DNA of 6,984 nt from Candidatus Bathyarchaeota archaeon. GTDB lineage: Archaea; Thermoproteota; Bathyarchaeia; Bathyarchaeales; Bathycorpusculaceae. The first letter of the stretch is position 1. Each line of letters begins with the position of its first letter. The translations under genes were made by a program, and so were the position numbers. The notes under the pieces were generated by a model that did no database searches, was not told where the DNA came from, and saw only the letters and a list, made by a program, of their open reading frames with translations. The stretch lies in contig DAOVIH010000058.1 in assembly GCA_030673805.1 (NCBI GenBank), positions 1 through 6,984 of the forward strand. Direction: 5' to 3'. Below are positions 1 through 5,633 of the stretch, piece by piece.

Positions 1-1093
1 AAAAACTCGAGTCCTTCCAATATGGCTTTAGATTTGTCTTCACTTTTGTAACAACCTTTTTAACTTCTTCAAGCCCTTGCCTTTTATTTTCCCGTAAAGG
101 AAAAGGCTCCACAAGACTAACATCAACTCCAGCTAAACCTGAGATCAAAGCAGTCCAAGCTCTTGATAAAACCTCAGGCTTATACCCTGAACATATCAAA
201 TCAACTTCTTTTCCATCACAAATCTTGGATAATTCTGCCAAAGCTTTTCCAATATAATTGAATCCTTGCAGAGTCAATCCCAACTGGGTAATCTCATCAG
301 AAGGGTGAGGATCAGAACCTCCATTTCTAATAATAAGTTGAGGTTTAAATTCCTGCACTAAAGGAAAAACTAGCTCATCAAACACAAATTTGTAAGCCTT
401 ATCACCAGCACTTGGAGGCAAGGGCACATTAACAGTAAATCCCCGACCTTTACCCTCTCCTATCTCAGCCTCAAATCCTGTACCAGGATAAATATACTCC
501 TGATGCAAATCCACAAATAGCACCTTTGGATCAGAATAAAAAGCTTCACATGTACCATTTCCCGCATGTGCATCCGTATCCAAAACCAAAATACGATTCA
601 AAGAAAACTTACGAATAGCATGTTTAACACAAATAACCACATCATTATAAACACAAAAACCCTCACCATAACCTGACTTAGCATGATGAAGTCCTCCGCC
701 AATCGAAATCGCTTTCTCAAAGCTCCCTTCCAGAACAAGATCACAAGCAAGTATAGAACTAGCAACAATCACCCTAGCAGCAGATTCAATACCTAAAGGA
801 AACCGTCTTGTTTGAGGATTTAAGTTATCACCACTCAAAAACCTAAACAAATCAGAAACCTCAATCCCACAAGACGCCTTCCCCATAGCATCAATGTACT
901 GCGTTGTATGCCAAAGCCTCAAATCACTATCGCTTGCAAGGTTATTATTTGCAACAATTTCAAATCTACCATCTAAAGCAATTTTTTTTTCAAAAAACGA
1001 AAAAAAATCTTCAAATCTATCACCCCTAAAAGGATGACCGGGCCCAAAATCATATTTTTCCAGCTCTTTACCCTTAACTATTGCCACTTTCAA
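1..1093 (-). CDS. Histone deacetylase / acetylpolyamine amidohydrolase family protein (C-terminus cut by window edge)
   Basis: Hand translation of the minus strand from a TTG at 1093 stays open for 364 codons and leaves the window with no stop. It is a zinc-dependent deacylase of the arginase-deacetylase fold. The N-terminus (about residues 14-23) carries the YDFGPGHPFR motif. The active-site histidines are H136 and H137 in GGGLHHAKSGYGEGF. The predicted zinc ligands are D174 and H176 in DTDAHAGNGT and D261 in NGGSDPH, and a candidate transition-state tyrosine is Y304 in SGY. The family removes acyl groups from lysine or polyamines, so substrates here could be chromatin proteins (e.g. Alba or histones), metabolic enzymes such as acetyl-CoA synthetase, or acetylpolyamines; sequence alone does not decide. 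The family usually has HH after DxD, but here the second His is Ala (A177). No ATG/GTG/TTG lies in frame upstream after the last stop region read, so TTG 1093 is preferred; GTG at 1087 is the alternative. Length already matches the family, so little is missing. Confidence 0.93.
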   Translation of the reverse strand, partial: MKVAIVKGKELEKYDFGPGHPFRGDRFEDFFSFFEKKIALDGRFEIVANNNLASDSDLRLWHTTQYIDAMGKASCGIEVSDLFRFLSGDNLNPQTRRFPLGIESAARVIVASSILACDLVLEGSFEKAISIGGGLHHAKSGYGEGFCVYNDVVICVKHAIRKFSLNRILVLDTDAHAGNGTCEAFYSDPKVLFVDLHQEYIYPGTGFEAEIGEGKGRGFTVNVPLPPSAGDKAYKFVFDELVFPLVQEFKPQLIIRNGGSDPHPSDEITQLGLTLQGFNYIGKALAELSKICDGKEVDLICSGYKPEVLSRAWTALISGLAGVDVSLVEPFPLRENKRQGLEEVKKVVTKVKTNLKPYWKDSSF

Positions 1094-1105
1094 AAGGCAA
1101 ACGCG

Positions 1106-1132
1106 CCCCCTCTCCCTCCATATATAAAATAT
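1106..1132 (-). promoter_or_regulatory. Promoter/leader signals of the deacetylase gene
   Basis: On the minus strand an A/T box (ATTTTATATA, about 1130-1121) is followed by a purine-rich GGAGGGAGAGGGGG stretch (1119-1106) and then the TTG start at 1093. If the A/T box is the TATA element, transcription would begin near 1097, giving an almost leaderless mRNA and leaving the purine tract outside the transcript. If the purine tract is a Shine-Dalgarno, a promoter further upstream must be used. The sequence does not settle which. Confidence 0.4.
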
Positions 1133-1194
1133 TTTACTAATACTACTTATTCATACTTTAAATTCAAAAAACAACAAAACTCTAAAAAACAGCT

Positions 1195-1209
1195 TATTTT
1201 CGCAAAATA
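1195..1209. repeat. Short perfect inverted repeat in divergent intergenic region
   Basis: TATTTT-CGC-AAAATA is a 6-bp perfect palindrome with a 3-nt spacer, inside the roughly 300-bp region between the divergently transcribed deacetylase and the first nucleotidyltransferase. Size and symmetry fit an operator for a dimeric DNA-binding protein. It lies about 65 bp or more upstream of the deacetylase TATA-like box. It may equally be chance in A/T-rich DNA. Confidence 0.25.
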
Positions 1210-1222
1210 GCGATAAAGTACA

Positions 1223-1282
1223 GTGGACCGGTGGTGATTTGCATCCCATCCACAGAGGAGATGTCACCCGAAAGCAACACCG
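1223..1282 (+). other. Possible structured RNA or cis-element in the intergenic region
   Basis: This G/C-richer island sits inside A/T-rich intergenic DNA. GTGGA (1223-1227) can pair with TCCAC (1249-1253), enclosing GG/CC and GAT/ATC pairs around a TTGC loop. A competing fold pairs CGGT (1229-1232) with ACCG (1279-1282) and GGTGA (1233-1237) with TCACC (1264-1268). Two mutually exclusive folds are what a switch-like leader would show, but hand folding finds such alternatives easily. No open frame or known RNA family was recognised. The strand shown is arbitrary. Confidence 0.25.
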
Positions 1283-1294
1283 AACCAAATGTGT

Positions 1295-1344
1295 GCAGTC
1301 TAAATAAATAAAAGACTTGCGATAGGTGGTGACAAGCGGTTACC
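1295..1344 (+). other. Two small hairpins ahead of the first nucleotidyltransferase
   Basis: AGTCT (1297-1301) pairs with AGACT (1313-1317) around an A/T-only 11-nt loop. GGTGAC (1328-1333) pairs with GTTACC (1339-1344), including one G-U, around AAGCG; flanking TAGGT/ACCTA can pair instead. No T-tract follows, so these are not classical terminators. If the gene at 1393 is leaderless, they lie upstream of its transcript and would act as DNA elements or belong to another RNA. Confidence 0.25.
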
Positions 1345-1360
1345 TACGACAACAAAGGAG

Positions 1361-1369
1361 TTATTAAAT
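1361..1369 (+). promoter_or_regulatory. TATA-like box for the gene at 1393 (leaderless transcript likely)
   Basis: TTATTAAAT is centred about 28 bp before the ATG at 1393, the spacing of archaeal TATA boxes from their transcription start. No Shine-Dalgarno lies within 20 nt of that ATG; the only purine stretch, AAAGGAG, is about 33 nt upstream and would sit outside the mRNA. Together this points to a leaderless message. Confidence 0.45.
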
Positions 1370-1392
1370 CGAAATTATTAGCGGTTAAACCC

Positions 1393-2445
1393 ATGTTGAC
1401 AAAGAAAAGAAATCCAATTGAAGGGGATCTAATCAAGGATGAAAATGGAATAGTTTTCGATGTTAAAGGTATCGTCCATCCTCCCCAGAAAGTTGTTGCT
1501 TTTCCTCGCTACATTCCAGATCTTCTAGGTGACAGGAAGAGTGAAGAACACGCTTACAGGAAGATCTACAGTCTCTCTGAGCGGGTTGAATTCTTGAAAA
1601 TGAATTTCCCTGATTATCTAGTTCACGATCCTGTTTACGATGAACTGTTGTGTGAAGTTCCATCAAAGGCAATTAAGAATCATTTCAAACCAGTTGAAAA
1701 ACTTCGAAGACTACGTGAGGATAAAGAAGTCAGGGGTCTTGATAGAATCGCCTTGTTGTTGGCAAAACTGTTGAAAGAGGAGACAGGTATTTCGTGGAGT
1801 TCAATAGGAATCTCAGGTTCCTTGCTGGTTGGAATCCAGACATCATCGTCTGATATTGATCCGATTATTTACGGCTCTGCAAATTGCAGAAGCGTTAATA
1901 CTCAATTGAAGTTTATGCTGAAAGATGAAACTTCACTTCTTAAGCCTTACACTCAGGAAGGGTTACAAGAACTCTTCGATTTTCGTTCGAAAGACACCTT
2001 AATGAGCTTCGAAGACTTCATATCAACCGAGTCTAGAAAGGCGTTCCAAGGCAAATTCCTGGGGAAGGACTATTTCATTCGTTTCGTGAAGGGCCTGAAT
2101 GAAGTTTGTGAATCCTATGGTGACATACACTACAAAAACAGCGGGTATTCAAAGATTAAAGCCACTATTGAGGACGATTCCCAATCAATCTTCACACCGT
2201 GCACTTACACAATAGGAAAGGTTATTGTAATAGATGGTCCCGATGTCTACCCAATACAGGAAATCGCGTCTTTTCGCGGAAGATTTTGTGAACAAGCTAT
2301 GAAGGGCGAGAGGGTCTTAGTTCAAGGAAAAATTGAAAAAGTGGTCGATAGTAAACTCGGAAAAGAGTATTTCAGAATTTTGATTGGAAATAAACCCTCT
2401 GATTACATGAAGCTTCTAACAACGAGCTCAGATGATCACTTTTAG
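1393..2445 (+). CDS. Predicted Pol-beta-fold nucleotidyltransferase, paralog 1
   Basis: A 350-residue protein of an archaeal family of predicted nucleotidyltransferases (from memory possibly COG1665; number not certain). Family members have no firmly established substrate known to me. Residues 10-45 hold the shared N-terminal signature (GDLI...GIVF...GIVHPP...YIP). A VP...P.EKLRRL segment at about 89-107 precedes the catalytic core: G142-S143, then D154 and D156 in SSDIDPIIYG, the GS...DxD pattern that binds NTP-Mg. Most of the family has an aromatic after the second Asp; here it is Pro157. A candidate third carboxylate is E237 or D244 (G243-D244), which align with E228 and D235 of paralog 3. 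Residues about 255-335 (EDD...F.P..Y.I, then VLVQGKIEKV) look like a beta-rich, OB-like domain. No ATG, GTG or TTG lies upstream in frame back to the stop at 1330. Its last 18 bp overlap the end of paralog 2 on the other strand. Confidence 0.85.
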   Translation: MLTKKRNPIEGDLIKDENGIVFDVKGIVHPPQKVVAFPRYIPDLLGDRKSEEHAYRKIYSLSERVEFLKMNFPDYLVHDPVYDELLCEVPSKAIKNHFKPVEKLRRLREDKEVRGLDRIALLLAKLLKEETGISWSSIGISGSLLVGIQTSSSDIDPIIYGSANCRSVNTQLKFMLKDETSLLKPYTQEGLQELFDFRSKDTLMSFEDFISTESRKAFQGKFLGKDYFIRFVKGLNEVCESYGDIHYKNSGYSKIKATIEDDSQSIFTPCTYTIGKVIVIDGPDVYPIQEIASFRGRFCEQAMKGERVLVQGKIEKVVDSKLGKEYFRILIGNKPSDYMKLLTTSSDDHF

Positions 2446-3498
2446 TACTTGGTCATAGTACCTAGGGCAATAGGTCAAGACAACCTGGTGGGAACTACCT
2501 TCGGGGGTTACGAGTTCTTCTAAGTTGCCTTCAACGATTACTTTTTCGTCTTTTTGTGCCTGTAATCGGAATTCTTCCATGTAAGAGATTAAGGTGTTTG
2601 TTTCAAGGGCTTTGTTGGTTCCTTTTAGAACTTCTACGGGTTCAATTCCGTAAACTGAGGGAATGAAAGGGGCGTCTTTGTCCTCCGTAACTAGGGCAGT
2701 GAGTCTGACCCAACCTTTCTGCAGTATTTGCGATCCAGGATTGGGTTGTTGAACAATTTGAGTCCATTCTTTTACAGGTTCAAACTCAGTTTTAATGCTT
2801 CTACCACTTTGCGGATCATCAAAGATCCCGTATATGAGCTTCCTTCTTTGATGCCAAAGAAACTCTCTTTGGTTGTAATTTCTGAATCGCCAAAGTTTCC
2901 CTTTTATTGGTGTATCAGTTTCAAACTCATTTCTAAAATTCGATGACGGAGCTGTGTATAAAGTATTCAATGCTGCACGGATATGCCCAACTGGTTTTCT
3001 TCCATAGACCACAAAATCTATGTCTGAAAACTTTGGGTGATGAAACCCATGGAGCAGGGATCCAAACAAACCAAAACTCTCTTGTGATAAGCCTGAACTT
3101 TGCAAGGCTGTTTCCAAGACGTGTTTCATAGCTGATTGGAGTTCATCTTCTGAGGCTCTACCCATCAAGACCTGCAATCTTTCTTGGGGTTTTCTGACTT
3201 GGGCTATCTTATCTTTTTGTATTCCAACTACGGTGGTTCCAAGCATTTCATGAAACATTGTGTATTGTGGAAACTTTTTGAAAATGAGTTTCCATCCTTC
3301 ATCGTTGTAGAACTTGTAGAAAGTTTGGCGACCTCCTGTTCTTGGAGCTCTAGGATCAATGGAGGTGAAGATCTTTGCTGAAGCATATTCAGCGTCACAA
3401 ACAAAGAAGCCTTGAGGATGGGAATACCCAAAGACTCTGAAGATTATTCCTTCATCAGTCAATATTGAATCGCGATCTCTAAGCTTCACTTGAGCCAA
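2428..3498 (-). CDS. Predicted Pol-beta-fold nucleotidyltransferase, paralog 2
   Basis: This 356-residue protein has the same domain order as its two neighbours. It has an N-terminal signature at about 10-30 (TDEGIIFRVFGYSHPQ), a P.ERLQVL segment at 104-111, a catalytic core with G146-S147 and D159/D161 in SDIDFVVYG, and a C-terminal OB-like domain at about 264-345 (VRLTALVTED...F.P..Y.I...VIVEGNLEEL). Hand alignment puts S234 and E240-P241 where the other paralogs have E and G-D, so the third metal-binding carboxylate may be replaced or moved (E238, D227 and D228 are nearby). The start is TTG at 3498, supported by AGGAG at 3509-3513 with a 10-nt spacer. That start lies 13 nt inside the end of the upstream gene, so translation is probably coupled to it. 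Nucleotidyltransferase activity is inferred from the motif only; the substrate is unknown. Confidence 0.85.
   Translation of the reverse strand: MAQVKLRDRDSILTDEGIIFRVFGYSHPQGFFVCDAEYASAKIFTSIDPRAPRTGGRQTFYKFYNDEGWKLIFKKFPQYTMFHEMLGTTVVGIQKDKIAQVRKPQERLQVLMGRASEDELQSAMKHVLETALQSSGLSQESFGLFGSLLHGFHHPKFSDIDFVVYGRKPVGHIRAALNTLYTAPSSNFRNEFETDTPIKGKLWRFRNYNQREFLWHQRRKLIYGIFDDPQSGRSIKTEFEPVKEWTQIVQQPNPGSQILQKGWVRLTALVTEDKDAPFIPSVYGIEPVEVLKGTNKALETNTLISYMEEFRLQAQKDEKVIVEGNLEELVTPEGSSHQVVLTYCPRYYDQVLKVII
2445..2461. other. Symmetric hairpin at the junction of two convergent genes
   Basis: GTACT (2445-2449) and AGTAC (2457-2461) pair around a 7-nt loop. The stem starts at the last base of the plus-strand stop codon and lies within the final codons of the minus-strand gene. 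Because it is symmetric, both messages could form it. It is short and has no adjacent T-tract, so a termination or mRNA 3'-end role is only a guess. Confidence 0.25.
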
Positions 3499-4505
3499 AA
3501 GTATTCGTCTCCTGAAGTCGCAGTTCCAACCACCACTTGAGTGGACACTTTTCCAGTTTTAACTTCTTCAACCTTCTCTAGTGTCCCTGAGACTTTGACT
3601 TCCGCGCCTGCCCTAGCGACGTTTCGGTAGCACCCTATATTGGATATGACGATATGGGGGATTTCTGATTCTTCAAGGGTTGAAGCTTGGTTAAGTGGCC
3701 TGTATCTTTCGATTCGATATGAAGCGGGGCGAAACATGGTTTCACTGTCATCTTCAACAATGGCTCTAAACCTCACCTGTTTGACGGTTTTGAATTTGAA
3801 GTCTCCAAACTTAGTTTTGATTTCTGCGGGCTGACGGGTAGCATTGTACATGAAGATTTTACCTCTATAGCGACCCTTAAAGCGCCTAGCTTTGTCTATG
3901 CGGTTTCCAAAAATGTAACTCAATACCCCTGTATGAACGAGTTGTTCTATCGTTTTTTCAATTTTGCGGAAGTTTTGGGAGCCATAAACCACGAAGTCGA
4001 TGTCTGATTCTGGTGCGTGCATGTTTAGAGCTATTGATCCGTGAATTCCAAGATTGTCAAGTCCAACTTTCGATTCTTTTGACAAGAGGGAAATGAAGTC
4101 TAAAGCTTTCTGCTGCAGTCGGTCTGGTTGTTCAATCTGAACCAACGCTTTCAAACATTCTCTTGGAACGTAGACGCTCATTATGGAGCTCAGGGGAGAG
4201 CTTATGAGTTTTTTGCGTCGGAACGGACAAGAGTAAACGTAATTTGAGAAGTTTTTTTGAAATGTTTCTATGAATGAAAGGTAGTTTTTCGCTGTGTATA
4301 GTTTTTCAGCACGAAAAAGCTTGTTTCCTTTGTATTTCCAAGTTCTCTTTAGCATTTCAACATTGAAGAGTGCCTTGAACTCCGAGGGGATGTACTTTAA
4401 AAAAGCAATAATTCTTTTTGGGGGATGTTCATAGCCGAAGGTGTTGAAGATGAACCCTTCTTTGGTTACAAAGGTATCTCCGTCTGCAGGAATCCAATTC
4501 TTCAT
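3486..4505 (-). CDS. Predicted Pol-beta-fold nucleotidyltransferase, paralog 3
   Basis: A 339-residue protein, first gene of a two-gene minus-strand operon. Residues 8-40 give the clearest N-terminal signature of the three (DGDTF.TKEGFIF..FGYEHPP...Y.P). A VPRE...QPDRL segment spans about 113-130. The catalytic core has G156-S157 and D168/D170 in SDIDFVVYG. E228 and D235 (FGD) are candidate third carboxylates shared with paralog 1. Residues about 244-328 are the C-terminal OB-like domain (EDDSETMF.P.SYRI, then VKVSGTLEKV). Predicted reaction: transfer of a nucleoside monophosphate from an NTP to an unknown acceptor, presumably cytosolic since no signal peptide or membrane span is visible. The ATG is preceded by GAGGTG (4519-4524), a good match to the 16S tail with a 13-nt spacer, so unlike paralog 1 this message has a real leader. 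Confidence 0.87.
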   Translation of the reverse strand: MKNWIPADGDTFVTKEGFIFNTFGYEHPPKRIIAFLKYIPSEFKALFNVEMLKRTWKYKGNKLFRAEKLYTAKNYLSFIETFQKNFSNYVYSCPFRRKKLISSPLSSIMSVYVPRECLKALVQIEQPDRLQQKALDFISLLSKESKVGLDNLGIHGSIALNMHAPESDIDFVVYGSQNFRKIEKTIEQLVHTGVLSYIFGNRIDKARRFKGRYRGKIFMYNATRQPAEIKTKFGDFKFKTVKQVRFRAIVEDDSETMFRPASYRIERYRPLNQASTLEESEIPHIVISNIGCYRNVARAGAEVKVSGTLEKVEEVKTGKVSTQVVVGTATSGDEYFWLK

Positions 4506-4518
4506 AGTCGTTTCAATG

Positions 4519-4524
4519 CACCTC
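4519..4524 (-). promoter_or_regulatory. Shine-Dalgarno of nucleotidyltransferase paralog 3
   Basis: GAGGTG on the minus strand, 13 nt before the ATG at 4505. It supports that start and implies a leadered mRNA beginning upstream, near 4551 if the shared TATA-like box at 4573-4582 is used. Confidence 0.55.
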
Positions 4525-4570
4525 GATTAAGAGCAAGCCAAAGACTAAAAAATCTATTGTAGAAGAGCGT

Positions 4571-4590
4571 AATTCTTAAATGATTATTTC
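4571..4590. promoter_or_regulatory. Divergent promoter region with near-symmetric TATA-like core
   Basis: The 106-bp gap between paralog 3 (minus) and the regulator gene (plus) contains TTCTTAAATG (4573-4582), which reads as a TATA-like box on both strands because of its TTAA centre. Measured 26 bp onward, transcription would start near 4603 for the plus gene (a few bases before its ATG) and near 4551 for the minus operon. The winged-helix protein encoded alongside could regulate both directions, but no clear operator palindrome is visible. Confidence 0.4.
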
Positions 4591-4611
4591 ACTAATGATT
4601 CCAGAAAGGGG

Positions 4612-5091
4612 ATGTGCTTGAGCAAAAAATTACACCCTTATGTAGTATTTCTTCCGGCTGAGCACAAGAATAAGATGCTCAGTGCGATCTTTGGTTCGAG
4701 AGCAGCAGTCGACATTTTAAGGTTCTCTCTAAAACGGGGTGTCTCAGAAAAGATTTACCAACGTGAACTTGTTAAGAAACTGGATTATTCAAACAAGACA
4801 ATCATTCAGAACCTGAAAACCCTAACTGAACTGGGCATTCTAAATGAAATCATGGAGAAAAACGACAGGGAAGGCAGAATTGTCTGGTTGAAAGTCTACG
4901 ACCTCACAGACATTGGAAAATGGTTTGCTTTGTTATTAGCGGAAGAAACTGAGTTACCTGAGGATGAGAAGGCCCAGATACTGGAGAACCTTTTCAGAAA
5001 CTATGTCAAATGGGTTAAGGATTTATCCGAAAGGCTGAATGTGGAAAAGGAACTGCTCAAAAGAATTTTTGATGAAGAAATGGGGTACTGA
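4612..5091 (+). CDS. Winged helix-turn-helix DNA-binding protein (ArsR/MarR-like, archaeal type)
   Basis: This 159-residue putative transcription factor has a first helix beginning IFGSRAAVDILRF (26-38), typical of archaeal winged-helix regulators. A helix at about 49-60 (YQRELVKKLDYS) and the recognition helix at about 61-77 (NKTIIQNLKTLTELGIL) follow, then the wing at about 78-100 (NEIMEKNDREGRIVWLKVYDLT). The C-terminal part (about 115-156) is charged and helical, suiting dimerisation or effector contact. No metal-binding cysteine cluster or ligand domain is seen; the only Cys is residue 2. The purine tract AAAGGGG directly abuts the ATG, which suits either a near-leaderless ATG start or initiation at TTG 4618 (6-nt spacing). 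It is 8 nt ahead of the MobB-like gene, so the two are probably co-transcribed. Its targets are unknown; its own divergent promoter is the obvious candidate. Confidence 0.8.
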   Translation: MCLSKKLHPYVVFLPAEHKNKMLSAIFGSRAAVDILRFSLKRGVSEKIYQRELVKKLDYSNKTIIQNLKTLTELGILNEIMEKNDREGRIVWLKVYDLTDIGKWFALLLAEETELPEDEKAQILENLFRNYVKWVKDLSERLNVEKELLKRIFDEEMGY

Positions 5092-5099
5092 CACGAGAC

Positions 5100-5630
5100 T
5101 TGACACTAAAAACCATTGCAGTGGTGGGAACAAAGAAGTCGGGAAAAACGACTACAATAACGAATCTGATTAGGGAACTAAAAAGAAGGAACTACAGGAT
5201 TGCCGCTGTAAAACATGTCTCAGAGCCGAATTTCACAATTGATACAGTTGGAAAGGACACTTGGAAATTTGCAGAATCTGGAGCAAACACAATAATCAGC
5301 TTGGCGTCGAATGAAACAGCAACAATAGAAAAGGTCTCTTTGGAAAGTGTTACACTTAAAGATGTTTTGGAGAAATGTGAAGGCAATGATTTAGTTTTCA
5401 TAGAAGGGCTTAAGAAAATCGTCGGCCAGAAAAAATTGCCTAAAATTGTGGTTGTGAAATCTAGGGCTGAAGCAATACACGCATTAGAGCATTATAAGCC
5501 GATTCTAGCCTTCAGTGGCTCTTATTCTACAGAATCCCTAAAATGCAAAATCCCCTATGTCAATACGTTTCGAGACGCTAAACGACTAGCAGGGCTTATT
5601 GAAGAGAAGATTCTTCAAAAATCAGAATAA
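5100..5630 (+). CDS. mobB: MobB-like molybdopterin-guanine dinucleotide biosynthesis GTPase
   Basis: A 176-residue P-loop protein of the MobB family, which binds GTP and assists MobA in attaching GMP to molybdopterin in molybdenum/tungsten cofactor synthesis. Walker A is GTKKSGKT (10-17). The family-specific K38-H39, followed by NFTIDTVGKDTWKFAESGA (44-62), and the Walker B-like DLVFIEGLKK (97-106) are all present, and length is normal for a stand-alone MobB. The start is TTG at 5100, 8 nt after the regulator's stop; no strong Shine-Dalgarno is seen (the best candidate is GGGGT at about 5082-5086), which suits translation by ribosomes coming from the upstream gene. No mobA, moaA or moeA lies in the window. 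MobB-like proteins are sometimes found away from molybdenum genes, so the exact role is less sure than the family. Confidence 0.9.
   Translation: MTLKTIAVVGTKKSGKTTTITNLIRELKRRNYRIAAVKHVSEPNFTIDTVGKDTWKFAESGANTIISLASNETATIEKVSLESVTLKDVLEKCEGNDLVFIEGLKKIVGQKKLPKIVVVKSRAEAIHALEHYKPILAFSGSYSTESLKCKIPYVNTFRDAKRLAGLIEEKILQKSE
5617..5621 (-). terminator. Oligo-T tract downstream of the prenyl synthase gene
   Basis: Five T residues on the minus strand begin 13 nt past the prenyl synthase stop, inside the 3' end of the MobB gene. Archaeal polymerases terminate on short oligo-T runs without a hairpin, and this is the first such run after the stop. One isolated T5 is weak evidence. Confidence 0.3.
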
Positions 5631-5633
5631 TGA

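Noticed and set aside
1074..1121. 16-codon ATG frame overlapping the start of the deacetylase gene
   Set aside because: Different frame from the deacetylase, ends at once, and is mostly encoded by the purine-rich tract; no sign of a real leader peptide.
1463..1672. Open frame of 69 codons on the minus strand
   Set aside because: Lies wholly inside nucleotidyltransferase paralog 1 in antisense; its composition has no protein-like pattern.
2728..3431. Several 60-72 codon open frames inside paralog 2 on both strands
   Set aside because: They are shadows of a gene with clear domain motifs in its own frame and Shine-Dalgarno support; no motifs of their own.
1393..4505. Reading the cluster as an MNT/HEPN toxin-antitoxin or CCA-adding system
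   Set aside because: No HEPN (RxxxxH) partner is present, the proteins are far longer than MNT antitoxins, and the core motif and flanking domains do not match archaeal CCA-adding enzymes.
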